Origin: Corythucha ciliata
Taxonomy: Eukaryota > Arthropoda > Insecta > Hemiptera > Tingidae
NCBI GenBank assembly: GCA_038030265.1
Contig: CM075940.1
Coordinates: forward strand, 930,001 to 994,000
Reading direction: 5' to 3'
DNA: 64,000 nucleotides
Below the pieces are notes generated by a model. It saw nothing but the letters and a program-made list of their open reading frames with translations. It searched no databases and was not told where the DNA came from. The translations under genes were made by a program, and so were the position numbers. Each line of letters begins with the position of its first letter. Positions within the stretch are counted from its first letter, which is position 1. Positions 30,819 through 41,541 of this stretch are shown piece after piece.

Positions 30819-31237
30819 CTTATTTTTCATTAAAGCATTGTCATTGTTCTATCTCTTATTTATTGCTTCGATGCATTTCATTGTCGTTGTTTTATTTTCT
30901 TCAGTAGTACACAATACTTGATGACTAATGTTCATCGTATTTGTCTACTGCTGCTTTTTAAACCGAGCATTTTCCTTACTACAGCATTGTTCACAGGCTT
31001 TACTGGTGAGGTGCGTGATGTGGAGTTCATGCAACCCATAGATGCTTCTTTTATCGAAGGAAAGTATGTCATTAGATGGTAGTCTTCACATAACTGCATG
31101 TGGACGGACCTCAATATCATAGTAGTATGCAAAAATGGGACTGGGATAACCTTTTGGGCATACATTATTTTCAATCAATAAATGGGATATTTTATGGTGG
31201 TAATTTCAGATGGCAATGGGGATTGGGGTATTTTAGC
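30819..31237. other. no gene recognised
   Basis: A short open segment near 30985-31080 ends in a stop. No family was recognised and no terminal repeats were seen. Confidence 0.35.
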
Positions 31238-31459
31238 CTAGTGGCTGGGGTAATTTGGTTCTGGGAGTCCGGCAACACTGCTTATGTGGCGGCTCAGGTA
31301 ACTTTCAATTGGAAATTCTTTTGAGCAATGGGCACAAATGAATTTCCTAGCGCCATGTTTTAAAGAAAAGTGTGGCTTCAAATTTGATTTTATCGAAACC
31401 CCCTGTTTGAACAGTTTGCAGGAAAATTCCTCACTTGTTTCCCTTAACTCCATCGCCAA
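31238..31459 (-). pseudogene. C2H2 zinc-finger fragment
   Basis: The 73-codon frame contains FICAHCSKEFPIESYLSRHI, a fair C2H2 finger, preceded by a degenerate finger-like stretch with 'KSNLKPHFSLKH' that lacks a second Cys. The linker between them resembles that of tandem C2H2 proteins. No further fingers or start context are visible. It could be an exon scrap of a zinc-finger gene or a transposon-borne finger. Confidence 0.4.
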
Positions 31460-31639
31460 AGAAAGACAACGCTATACGCTACAACAGTAAACACAGTGCC
31501 TCCTCAGCATACTAAAGCAAAGTGAATGTGCGAATGGTATGGGAACCAGTGGCGGCGGAAGTATTTTGGTTCAAGGGGGGCGAAAATTAAGGCTCTCCCC
31601 CCTACCCTTTCCCACCTTACCCATCCGTAGTTTTCATCG

Positions 31640-32600
31640 ATAGAAAGGTGAAGTGTTCTGCTCGAGTGGAACCTGATGGAATGACGCTGTCAAATCAAGA
31701 GACGAAATATACGCGACGTTGTTCGCGTCTTTTATTATGCTATCGAACGGATTGAGGAATGTCGTGGATATCGACTAAGCACTTGTTGATCGACCGTGCG
31801 TCGAGGACGATTCGAATATCACCGTTGCATTTCCGAACAACGTGAACGGGGCTTAAGTATGGACTTTCGAGCGTCGAATTATGCCTTGCCGGAGTAATTT
31901 GTCAATCTCGTGCGCTGCCTCCTTCTCGACCGCTGCCCTGACCGGATACTGACGAGCTTTAAAGGGTACATTTTCGTACAGTGTTATCTTATGTTTGTAA
32001 CCCTTTATACAACCAGGTGTATCTTGGAAAATACCTTTATTTTTTTGAAAAATTTGTTTGAATTGGTCAACAACCCCACGATCCTCCGAGCCGACGGAAG
32101 GAACGAGCGTCTGCAAAACCTCGTCAAAGTCAACAACCTTGTCTTTTTTGTCAACTCGTTTTGACAGTTGGGTGTTAATAGAGGCGGTCAGCTGGGGAGC
32201 CAAGCGTTCAGTATCTCGAAGAGGTATAACGGTCGTTTTGCCTTTGATAGTGGCGACTAAAGTTCTATCTTTCGCGTTTAAGTTCAACTGACTGTCCCAA
32301 TTTGTTAACGTGTCCACGCCTATGATGATCTTAGAGTTCAATTTCGGAATAATAAAGAAACGACAAAAAGTTTTTATGCCCGCGATCGCCACCGCGATTT
32401 CGAGTTGTGCCTTGATCCTGAAGGACCTGTTTGTGAGTGCGAATCGGACATACGCCCCCTGCACAGGAAGTAATTCATAGGCGAAGGTTTTTTTGATGTT
32501 TTCATTGAAAAATTGCTCTTGTTTGGCGGTAACTTGGGATCCTGTATCTGACAAAGCGACCTCACTAACAGTGCCACCGAACAAAACGGCACAAACCACC
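31640..32600 (-). pseudogene. Ty3/gypsy element 3: protease and RT start
   Basis: Within the minus frame ending at 31853, residues from about 105 form an aspartic protease (SDTGSQVTAKQE, then FIIPKLNSKIIIGVDTL), followed by a linker and the opening of the RT (YPVRAAVEKEAAHEIDKLLRQGIIR). Other frames down to about 31640 carry CNGDIRIVLDARSINKC and YISSLDLTASFHQVPL, the region of the first catalytic Asp. Similarity then stops. Sequence above about 32600 in the same frame looks unrelated. A double-truncated remnant distinct from gypsy elements 1 and 2. Confidence 0.75.
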
Positions 32601-34387
32601 CATGGGCGTAAAAACAAGGTATCAAGAGGCAAATGTCGCCCTATCGACCTACGGACCACGAAACTCACGTCTCTTATCCCCAGGCAGCCCCAACAACAGG
32701 GAAACTCAAGCACCCAAACGGCGGAAAAGCAGACGTAACGGGAAGCAAAAAGAGGCAAAAGCACCAGGAGCGGCTCGCTATCAAGCGGAAAATGTCCCGA
32801 CAGCGGAATCACGAAGACAAAACCAGAACGGCGCGCCGACCGGGGATAACGGCGATACACCAGGAGAAGTTGTTAGTCACAGAATCACGCTTATACGGTA
32901 GTGTTAGCACTTTAAACCTAGAAAACTAGAGGATTTCCATGGGCCACCAATTGTTGAGGAATTTTTTCCTCCCTCTATTGTTTATGATCGTTTATGAAAG
33001 GTTCTGGGTTGTTTTTAAGGGAAGGTTCTAGAGTTGTTACCTAAGTTATGTGGAAAGGTTATAACACAACAGTTTATTCAACGAATTAATTAACACAAAC
33101 AACCTAGGTATTGAATTTAAATGCGTGCACGCCTGAGATATTATATTAAAGTGCGTATTTTCTAAGCGCTAATATACTGTATGTTTTAACCCGAGATCTT
33201 TTAAATTAATGAAAATATTCAAGTTTATGAAACGGAAAAAATGCGAAGGTTTTATGATCGTTCTAAGCGTGATGCGATGAGCAAAGTTCTGATAACCCGC
33301 GGTCCACAGAAACCGCAAGAAGAAAATCCGTTGTGGCGAAATCGGAGGCAATTATAACCGAGCGCCTTAAATCTAAAATTGTACGACCCACCTCGGTGAT
33401 TGTGAAGCGTCTTACGTTGAAGACGGTTTACCGATCGTGAAGCAATTGTGTCTGTGTGGTCACCTCAGCGACCAAGACTGAACGAAAAGACAGAAGTCCA
33501 CCGTGTACCAATGCGTCGATTCTTCGCAGGATACGGAACACGTAAAAGACGTTGGTCGAGCTCTTTAAAAGAAGGCTATCCGCAAAGTATAGGCCGGTAA
33601 GTATTGGTTTTTCTGTGTCTTTGCATAAAATCTTTTCGACAAACGCTTACCGTTGTGAAAACGCCTTCTTAAAGGTTAGTATACTAGGCGTGTCTCGTCC
33701 GGATATCGACGAACAGTCGAAGTTTCGATGGTAACGCTATTTATTGGACCTCTGAACTAGAACTGTTTAAAACTTGGCGTTATTTAACTTGCTTACGACC
33801 TCGTTGTATGTTGACGGCTTAAAACTTCGTACCCGGTGACTTCTTCCAAGACGTTACGGCTTGACGATCGAAATGGAGAATGGATCCAACTTTGCCCTTA
33901 GGCTGTGTATAGCTCGTATGACTCGTCACTGTTGCCAGCCGAATTTGGTGATTATTTGTTTTGGATTTTGGTGTTTTGCTCTGATTCTGACGGTCTCTTT
34001 TTTGCTATCAACTGTCACAACATTCCGCACTTGTTTACACTAGGATTTTGAGCTATTTGCTTATACAATAGCGTGATAGAACATGAAATTTATCTTATTT
34101 GTTAATTACAGGGTGTTATATGATCAGGATCGACGGACAACACACCCTCCAAGCTCCATCCCGAGGACACCGCCCGAGCACCACCGCCATCAGCTCACCA
34201 ACCACTGCACCCCGCCACAATTCGCCCACCGTAACGCAGCCCATACCATTTCGATGGACAATATATATTACAACCTAATACGCGGCAGCAGCATCTGGAC
34301 GCATGACCAGTATTTTGTTGTTTGAAGTTCCAGCCATCGGACTGCTCAATACCCGAGTCGGTGGGGGGGGGGAGATGTTAGACAGTG
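32601..34387. other. no gene recognised
   Basis: Short, compositionally odd open frames without recognisable domains. A G-rich run followed by AGATGTTAG at 34361-34379 could be a polypurine tract and LTR start, but no second LTR was found. The end of this stretch abuts the hAT left terminus. Confidence 0.35.
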
Positions 34388-34397
34388 CAGTGATGGG

Positions 34398-34505
34398 TAT
34401 CGAACTCAAATGTATCGATTTAACAAATATCGATATTTGGAAATAACGAAATATTTTTTGTCGATATATCGTATGATAAATAACGATATACGGTATATCG
34501 TAAGC
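34398..34505. promoter_or_regulatory. subterminal TATCGATA cluster, left end of hAT element
   Basis: One exact TATCGATA (about 34429) plus several partial matches (TATCGA, TCGATATA, ATATCGT, AACGATATAC) within about 100 bp. A matching cluster lies at the other end. Such subterminal repeats usually bind the transposase; TATCGATA is also the site of DREF, a BED-finger protein related to hAT transposases. Confidence 0.5.
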
Positions 34506-34680
34506 ATATTGAATGAACATAAATATTATTCGGCATTTAGGATTGCTTAAGGAATAGAAACGAGGCGAGAAAACACTTGTAATTTATCGTATCAAACATG
34601 CGAAAATAAACATATGACAACCAACACAACGTTACGACATTTATCGTACATTGTATGTATGTAAGTACATGCATACAATA

Positions 34681-36514
34681 TTAAAGTTTAGACGGAGCTT
34701 CCCAAACATCTAGCTCCGTGCTGGAGAGCAGAAGTCTTTGTGCTAGATGTTCACTAGAAAGATGACTCCCTTTGTCATCCATAATATTGCCCGCTTTCGA
34801 AAATAGTCTTTCCGATGGGACGGATGTCGCTGGGACAACAAGCTTCCTCCGGGCCACACGGTACAAATGAGGATAAAGGAGCTTTATCGATTCCCACAGC
34901 TCCAGGGGTTTTTATTAATGGGAGCAATTTCCCGCAGCGAGCGCGACTAGGAATGTCGTCTCCTTCGGTGGAATCCCTTGAGCTTAAAAGTAGCTCGGTG
35001 TGGGTGCTCCACAAATCATTGGAGCTCGAGCCAGCCTCGGCTGCTGGCTGCTCTGTACAAAAAAAATTATATATATATATATATTTCGTGCTATGAGGCT
35101 TAGTTTTATAGTTTATACACACCACTGTTGTCACTCAGCGTATCCGCTGGCTCATTTATAACAGTGGACTCAGGCGTGCCCTTTTCTTTGCGGATTTCCC
35201 CTTCAATAAACATTTGGGCCTTAGTAAGAGCCACAGGGCTTTGGAAATATGCTTTTGTGAACCGAGGGTCTAGTATTGTCGCCACTGCTAACCGAATGTT
35301 GTGTTCGGCACTCCCGAAGCGGCGCGACATTTCTCCTACGATGAAAGCTTTAAATTTTCCGCCCAACGAGTTGGCCTCGGGTACTGCCACCTTTTCTATT
35401 TTCTGAAAAACAATCCAGGAATAATAGCATTAGTCCTTCTTAAGAAATAGTTACTGAATCAGATATCAAAATGCAGAGGGAGGGGACTGCAAGAATACCT
35501 TTACAATATTGTAAATCATAGGAATCACTTTACTGATTGAAGTTGATTTTTCAGCCCCCATTTCAGATGTGGCCTTGTGAAAGGGGTCCAAAATTTCCAT
35601 CATAACTCTGGCAGATGCTAATTCTCGGCAGAGAGAATGTTAAGATCAGGGAAGCCTCCGGCAGCTTGCACAACCACCGGCTGTAACGCTAAAAATCGTT
35701 CGATCATGGTGAACGTTGATCCCCACCGAGTAACCACATCCTGCAGCAGCCTTAAAACCATCCCTTCGGTTTTAATATTGTTAAATTTGTATTCTTTTCA
35801 ATTCATTCAAAAAGTTACCACTAGTGTGGGAAAAAGTGACGACATCTTTAATTTTTGTTATAATTTCTGGAACACCGGGAACATTTGGTACTCCTTTTTT
35901 TATTTCACCAAAGAGAGCCGCTTTGGGCACCAGGTTGAGAGAATGGTCGAAACAAGTGTGCAGTTTGGTTTCTCCAAAAGCCTTTTTTACTGCCAGCTTT
36001 ATGTTCTCGGCATTATCGGTGACTACCGCTTCTAAACGCGCTGGGTTAATGTCCCATTTTCACAGAAGTTAAGAAGTTCACTTGCCAGGTATTGCGCCGT
36101 GTGCCTCTGTTCTAATTTTATAAGGCCGATGCAAGCAGTGTGCAACTCCGTGTTGATAGGGTAGTGCACAGTTACACCCATGAAGCTGGTGGTTGTATGT
36201 GATTCTGTCCAGCAGTCGGTGGTCAGGCACACGCTGGGTAACGCCGACAGAGACTTCCTAATCATTGTAGAAAGTACTTCGTACTTGTTCTCCATCAATG
36301 TGGTAATGGTGCGACGAGAAGGTGGTTTCCACAGAGGAACAGCTTTCGCAGCGAAGTACTTGAAACCATCTCCATCTGAAAAAGAGAGTGGCAGATTTTG
36401 TCTCATCTCCATGAAGAGGAGAACGTCACGCAGCTCGGCATCCCTCGTGCCGCCCACTGTAAGAAGCCGAATGGTGAGTGGCAATTCAATTAGAAAGTGC
36501 GCAACATAAATCAC
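34681..36514 (-). pseudogene. hAT transposase, catalytic and dimerisation parts (broken)
   Basis: In minus order: 36514-36032 has 'LPSVCLTTDCWTESHTTTSFMGVTVHY' (first catalytic Asp). Shifted frames at about 36060-35880 read 'VVTDNAENIKLAVKKAF' and 'CFDHSLNLVP' (second Asp region). Near 35600-35500 is 'MEILDPFHKATSEMG'. 35390-35106 has 'LAVATILDPRFTKAYF', and 34866-34681 has the hAT C-terminal dimerisation block 'LVVPATSVPSERLFSKAGNIM'. At least four frameshifts or stops and probable introns separate these. The order and motifs match Ac-type hAT transposases. It cannot be functional as read. Confidence 0.75.
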
Positions 36515-37496
36515 CTCCCAAGAATGAGTAACAAAAGTTTAAATCACGCGTTTTGACAGGAGTTTGGAAAAAAGGACGGGTGTTCGTACTCTTGGGTGTG
36601 CTTATTGTCACGCACTTCTAAAGTGGCAAATGTGCGGTGGAAGTTGGCAGGGGCATTTACCTTGAAATGACGAAGACCGCTTGGGCATACTCTCCTAAGT
36701 TGGCTGATAAGCTGCAGCCTTTCGTTTCCCTAAAACGTTTGAAACGCTCGGCAGTACGAGACTTTCTCGCTGGGTCTCACTGGACGCCGGCGCCGCTTGT
36801 GACGTTGCATCACACGCTGGTTCTCTTTCCTACACATGACGTGTTTACGTAAAAATTAATGATAATATTCGTTCAACATGAAGCCGGATGTAATAACTTC
36901 CATTTTAAAGTTTGACGTTATGAGGAAAATCAGTAGTTTAGACTTTAGCTAGAAGAAGGCAGCGGGTGAGGGCCTCACGCCTCAGCACACCAGGCACCAC
37001 CTCATCAACATTTACCATAGTGACATACCAGAGGGGATTTCCGCTTTTCGGATTTTTAGTCCTGGACGGTTAAATATGTAAAAACAAATTTATCAATCTG
37101 GAAATTAAATCCGAAAAGCGGAAATCGCCTCTAGTACGTCACTACGCTTAGGAAACAGCTTATTTCCTAGTCATTTTCCAAGTGATATTTTACTGGGGCC
37201 TTATTCACTAACTTTTGGCACCATTGCTATCTTGAAGAATCATATTTTTCCATTCACCTTTCTTAATTTAATGAATGATATTTTATTGTTTCTGCCAAAA
37301 CACAGTTGCTACTTTGTTAGAGAATAAGGCCCCTGAGCTCAAATTAACCACGGTTACGATCAACTGTGAAGTTTACTACTGAAAGTATGAGGTATTCCAA
37401 TGAAGGGTGAGGGGTCTGGCCCAGGCACCATATTAAGCCATCATGCACTATGCAGACTAGGTATAGAGTAAATAAAAAATAGTGTCTTAAGCTTAC

Positions 37497-37732
37497 CTGG
37501 TCCATATTACTATCAGGATCATCTACATCTTCGTTGGGAGTAAAAGGCCGTCTGGTTGTGACTGTGGGTGAAGAAGATTCCTGCAGCTTCAGAATATTTT
37601 TTTCTTCTGCTGCATTGTTTTTGGTAATGCTGTGACGGGCCAAGTGGTTCCACCACACAACTTACACTGGGCTTTATTTTTTTCTAATTCACAGCAGTAA
37701 CGCCACACGATACTTTTTTTCTTGGGAGCCAT
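37497..37732 (-). pseudogene. BED-type zinc-finger first exon of the hAT transposase
   Basis: ATG at 37732 opens MAPKKKSIVWRYC, then C-K-L-C, the first half of a BED finger. A frame change around 37660 is needed to reach the matching 'NHLARHS' His pair, so an indel has occurred. The exon ends at an excellent donor, ATGGACCAG|GTAAGC, at 37497/37496. The BED finger would bind the element's ends; the TATCGATA-rich termini are candidate sites. Confidence 0.6.
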
Positions 37733-38994
37733 GAAATTGGAAAATGACGACAGAACACAAGGATATTGTAAGTATGTGAGTCTAAACTTTTAACTTTGGC
37801 TTCTCCAGTTGTGAGTGTGAGAGAAAGGGAAACTGCCAAAACTGCGGGGATGATCGGCATGGGGGGGAGTGAGCGATGCGAAAATAAGTGTTTCTCCTTT
37901 TTCAAAAATGCTGATGATGCTGAGGGTGCTCTTCAAGTCTTCAAAGGGATTAAGAGAAGGCGTGCCGCGCGCTGGATAGGAAAGGGCAGAGAGTGAAGCA
38001 GAGGATTTTAGATTGGTTTTGTAGCTCAAACTCAAAACAAAAGTGATGACGCTAGGAATTTGAAGGAAAACGAATAGGGTAAGGGAAAATGAGAATTTTG
38101 CTCAACAGATTGCTACTTGACTTGGACTCTACTTCACTCGCCTCTCTCCTTTTTCACGTGGCTATCCCCTGCCCCCAATTTTTTTGTTTATGAACCACTA
38201 CAATGCAAGAATTACAGGACCGCCTATGATGATTCATATAGCCGGCTTCCTACTCCTACTACCCCTATCCAGTAGCCATACTGCTACACTCCTAAACGGC
38301 TTCATAATCCAAACCGCTGCCCTCACGCTTTCATGTACATTACACAATTAACATTATTGCTTGGCAAGCTTTAAATCGACCGTGGAGGCCAAAAATTTAA
38401 AGGGTTCTAACTTGTAATAACTTTTTTTGAAGGATTCTTAGCTACTGGTTTTTTGGATAGATTCTTTCAAGCACCAATCTCAATTTCTAGGGCCCCAACG
38501 TTAACGAGCTATGCGGCACGTCCGTGAGCCTAAGCAGCCAAACAAATTTATTCCCTCAAAAAATGAAGCATTACTATTGGTTGCAAAGAACCCACAAACT
38601 GATTTGCAGTCGGAAATTGGACCCTGGGCTTGGGGATCCTTTTCGTTTCTTCTTTGTCTCAACGCATATACATATATGATGTGGATAACCGAAGACATCT
38701 TAATACATTACATTAAAATATTTTAACTCCATGATCGGAGGGCGCTTTACAGTTTTAGCGTCATATTATTTCTTGTATTTACGTATGCCCCCCACCCCAA
38801 TACTTGGAGATGACCGAGCAGTAAAAGTGGTAAAGACAAGAAAAATGGTTCCGATGGAGGCGCGAAACCGACATGTGAATCTATCTATATCTAATACAAT
38901 TAATCATCACATCGACTACTCTCGTCGTCTTCGCCCCACATTTCTGACCCGCCAACCACATTCATTAATTTGTGAGTTCACGTAACTTTTCATT

Positions 38995-39069
38995 TCATTC
39001 GATATGATGAATAAACTATCGATATGCTTGCATATCGTATATTGATATTTCACTATATCGATATAGTAT
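38995..39069. promoter_or_regulatory. subterminal TATCGATA cluster, right end of hAT element
   Basis: Two exact TATCGATA octamers (about 39017 and 39056) and partial copies (TTCGATATG, CATATCGTATA) in 75 bp next to the right terminus, mirroring the left-end cluster. Confidence 0.5.
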
Positions 39070-39154
39070 AGCCCATCTCTAACTGGCAGTGATGGTGACG
39101 ACTGACGACAACTTGGAAATTTTGGTGGTCTTGGAAATTTTAGTAGGAGTTTCG

Positions 39155-39776
39155 TTAAACTCTTCTTCCGAATCTTCGTCGTTCCGCTGAAAACTCGCAC
39201 CCGATGGCGGCTCGCACCCTACTAAAAATGATATCCTGTAAATCGTCCCGGCAGCATTTAATTATTTCATTTTGGAACTGCTTGCTGATATTAGTTGAAC
39301 GAGAAGAAGATGTTTCCAAGTGACGTTCGAGTTCTTTGTCACCAGATGTGATTCGAAATCTCATTAAGCCTCGAAAAATGCCGACATTCTGCTTTGGTTC
39401 AACTCTGGTTACTTTCCGTCGTCTCGATGTCCTCTCAAGGGTAGATTGACACAACTGTTTCTATAATAGGTTTGAGGCGGGCCTGATTTTCTGTTACGTT
39501 ATAGAGACGCTGAAAATTTAACTGGTAGGCTACTTCCATTTATGGCTTACTCATTACCGACAGGAAGTCCTTGATAACTCTGACAGCGTCTATGTGGTGT
39601 AGAGTTCTCTCATGTTGAAATAAAACGCCAGTTTTACCAGTCAATTTTGCGAAATTTTTGACTGGATGTCGAACCAAAGCACCAAGTTGAGAATTATTGG
39701 AATTATAGCCCCCAGTTTCTTGAGCATAAAGAACGCAGTACGTGCGGTACAGCCCCTGGTGCGCTGGAGGAAGCAC
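39155..39776 (-). pseudogene. DUF4371/ZMYM1-like hAT-derived fragment
   Basis: 39776-39540 reads 'YCVLYAQETGGYNSNNSQLGALVRHPVKNFAKLTGK...HIDAVRVIKDFL', the TTF-like N-terminal block. 39454-39155, in another frame, carries 'ISKQFQNEIIKCCRDDLQDIIFSRVRAA', the start of DUF4371 just before its Asp motif. The catalytic part is absent. The adjoining hAT terminus at about 39084 and these residues belong to different families, so this is a separate remnant. Confidence 0.6.
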
Positions 39777-40055
39777 TAAGCAGTGATGTTCTGATGTTCG
39801 TCTAAATGATTTTGACGAAGGTACCTTTTCTCCGACTTTTCTTACTTAACGTGCTGGGAATATGGAAATTTCTAGCCAACGGGAGGTTTCTATGGGGGTT
39901 CGAGTAGCATTTGTTTAGTTGCATTATCAATGCGACCATTCGCAACACAGTGCCCAATGTCTTCCCTCACACGATAGATCTTAGAGTATATATGTCGTAT
40001 CCATGTCGAGTAATTGTCCATTTCACGAAATGGATGTCCATTTCACGAAGTGGCT

Positions 40056-40413
40056 CCACTTGCCGTAACTTCAAAAAATTACTACATCTGGACAAAAAAA
40101 ATTGTCCATTTCTTGAAAAGGAAATCGTGTTTGTCCAGTTGCTGAAATCAAGCTTCAATACTGCAAGTGGATGCAACAACATTATCCCTTTCGTGGAATG
40201 GATGAGTGAGGAATCTCAGGTGCTGAAACAATTTTTTTTTATTTAAAAAGGTTATTTTACTGAGTACTGAAAAACCAGCTAAAAAATGACGTTGTGCATC
40301 CACTTGCAGTAAGAAAGCTTAATTTCAACAACTGGACAAACGCGATTTCCTTTTCAAGAAATGAACACTTTTTTTGTCCAGATAACGGAATTTTTTGAAG
40401 TTACGGCAAGTGG
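40056..40413. mobile_element. MITE with about 125-bp inverted arms
   Basis: CCACTTGCCGTAACTTC at 40056 recurs inverted at 40413. Similarity of the arms continues for about 125 bp (GGACAAA..., TTTCTTGAAAAGGAAATCG, TTTGTCCAGTTG, ACTGCAAGTGGATGCA) with roughly 10-15% mismatch. The loop is about 110 bp. No coding content and no clear target duplication. Confidence 0.75.
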
Positions 40414-40423
40414 CCCCGTGGTC

Positions 40424-40555
40424 ACGCGACTAGTTCGGCTTGACCAAGTGCGGGGTGGAGTGGAGTTTCACCCTTGGTGAGGGGTGTGGTGGTGAGGTCT
40501 GTTCAAGTCACGTGACTAGTTCACATGGACCGTGCGGGGAAAAGGGTCCTGTTTG
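40424..40555. repeat. imperfect direct repeat, about 80-bp period
   Basis: GTCACGCGACTAGTTC...GTGCGGGG near 40424 is repeated as GTCACGTGACTAGTTC...GTGCGGGG near 40507. It lies between the MITE and the Harbinger element and is not explained by either. Confidence 0.6.
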
Positions 40556-40560
40556 GCTGC

Positions 40561-40681
40561 GCAAAGCGCAATTATCTCTCTAGGTATATTTACTCTAAGG
40601 GTGGCGTGCACGAAAGCCTTTACTCCGAAAGCTGTTGAGAGTATAACTTGAGTCCTGGAGTAAACGTGAAAATTTGCGAGC
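40561..40681. repeat. left TIR of the Harbinger element
   Basis: 121 bp, an exact inverse match of 44257-44377, containing TTTACTCC and GGAGTAAA motifs. Confidence 0.9.
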
Positions 40682-40885
40682 GAAACCTCCCACCCTTTTC
40701 TAGCAAACTACTATGTCTGAATTAGAAAAATTTAAACAACGTTTGACAATGAAATTGAAAATGTACCATACTATTTTTTGACAAATTAACTAATCTCTCA
40801 AGTATAATTAAATTGGAAAAGGACTGTAATAAGCACTAATAAAAAGTACCTATACGATAAAAAATATATTTAATGAAAGTTCGAT

Positions 40886-41293
40886 TTATGAAAAGTAGTT
40901 CAATATAATTGGTCTTCGTAAGGCCATGCCTCTCACGTCATTGTCACCTTGATAATGGAAACCGTTGTCCTCGGGTTCCGGTTCCGGACGATTAGGTTGG
41001 AAAACATCACCGTGGTCTATCCCAAAATTGTGAAGCACAGCTCCGGCTACTATGACATTTGCGCACTTGACAGGATCGAAACGCATACCTTTAGCTAGAA
41101 TCTGGAATCTCTTTTTCCATACACCAAACAAACGTTCAATTACATTTCTAGTTTTTATATGCGCTCTGTTGTACTTCTTCTCTGCTTGACTTGTGGGCCG
41201 CAGGAGAGGAGTCATCATATGAGGAGATACAGCGTAACCTCCGTCACCCACCAGGTACCCAGAGTACAGACCTTGTTCAAATCTAGCTGCAAC
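40886..41293 (-). pseudogene. HARBI1-like transposase, C-terminal part (split gene)
   Basis: Continues the transposase begun at 44003: after the MULE insertion the frame reads ARFEQGLYSGYLVGDGGYAV, then AEKKYNRAHIKTRNVIERLFGVWKKRFQIL, the conserved Harbinger block carrying the third catalytic acidic residue (Glu of NVIERLFG), and ends in FS-stop at 40886. Residues upstream of 41293 in this frame belong to the MULE. One copy of the 8-bp duplication GCTGCAAC is at 41286-41293. Confidence 0.85.
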
Positions 41294-41306
41294 CGGTGGA
41301 TTGCGA

Positions 41307-41436
41307 AAGCGCCGGTCGGCCGAAAACGACCCCACTTTTCATGTTATAAAAGCGCCGAATTTTTAAATGAAAGTCGTAACAGAAGCGCCGAAGGTAACGT
41401 GTAGTGGGACACGAATGAGCAGTGAGAGAAGCGCCG
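41307..41436 (+). promoter_or_regulatory. AAGCGCCG motif array, MULE left end (4 copies)
   Basis: Exact AAGCGCCG at 41307, 41350, 41383 and 41429, all in the same orientation, spaced 43, 33 and 46 bp. With the inverse array at the right end they point symmetrically inward, suggesting transposase binding sites. Confidence 0.8.
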
Positions 41437-41541
41437 GTGAAAAGAGTGAGACCGTAATGTAAACAACAAGTCAATGTGAACTATGTACACAACAATATTA
41501 TAATCAACAAGGAGAACAGTAGGGTCTGTTCTAATCAGGTC

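Larger units (their letters stand above)
34388..39084 (-). mobile_element. decayed hAT element
   Basis: The left end begins about 34388 with CAGTGATGGGTA; the right end (inverse) reads TAGAGATGGGCTA at about 39084, resembling the C/TAGAGATGGGC ends of many hAT elements. An 8-bp target duplication was not clear. Both ends carry clusters of TATCGATA-like motifs (34398-34505 and 39003-39069). The minus-strand transposase remnants lie between 34681 and 37732. 37733-38990 is non-coding. Confidence 0.6.

Noticed and set aside
31550..31650. CAGTGGCGG-like start at 31550 as a hAT MITE terminus
   Set aside because: No matching inverted end or 8-bp duplication was found nearby.
34345..34380. G-run plus TGTTAG as polypurine tract and LTR
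   Set aside because: No second LTR, primer site or pol frame in the right orientation next to it.
38220..38345. C-rich, codon-like stretch as a mitochondrial insertion
   Set aside because: Composition was suggestive only; I could not identify a mitochondrial gene from it.
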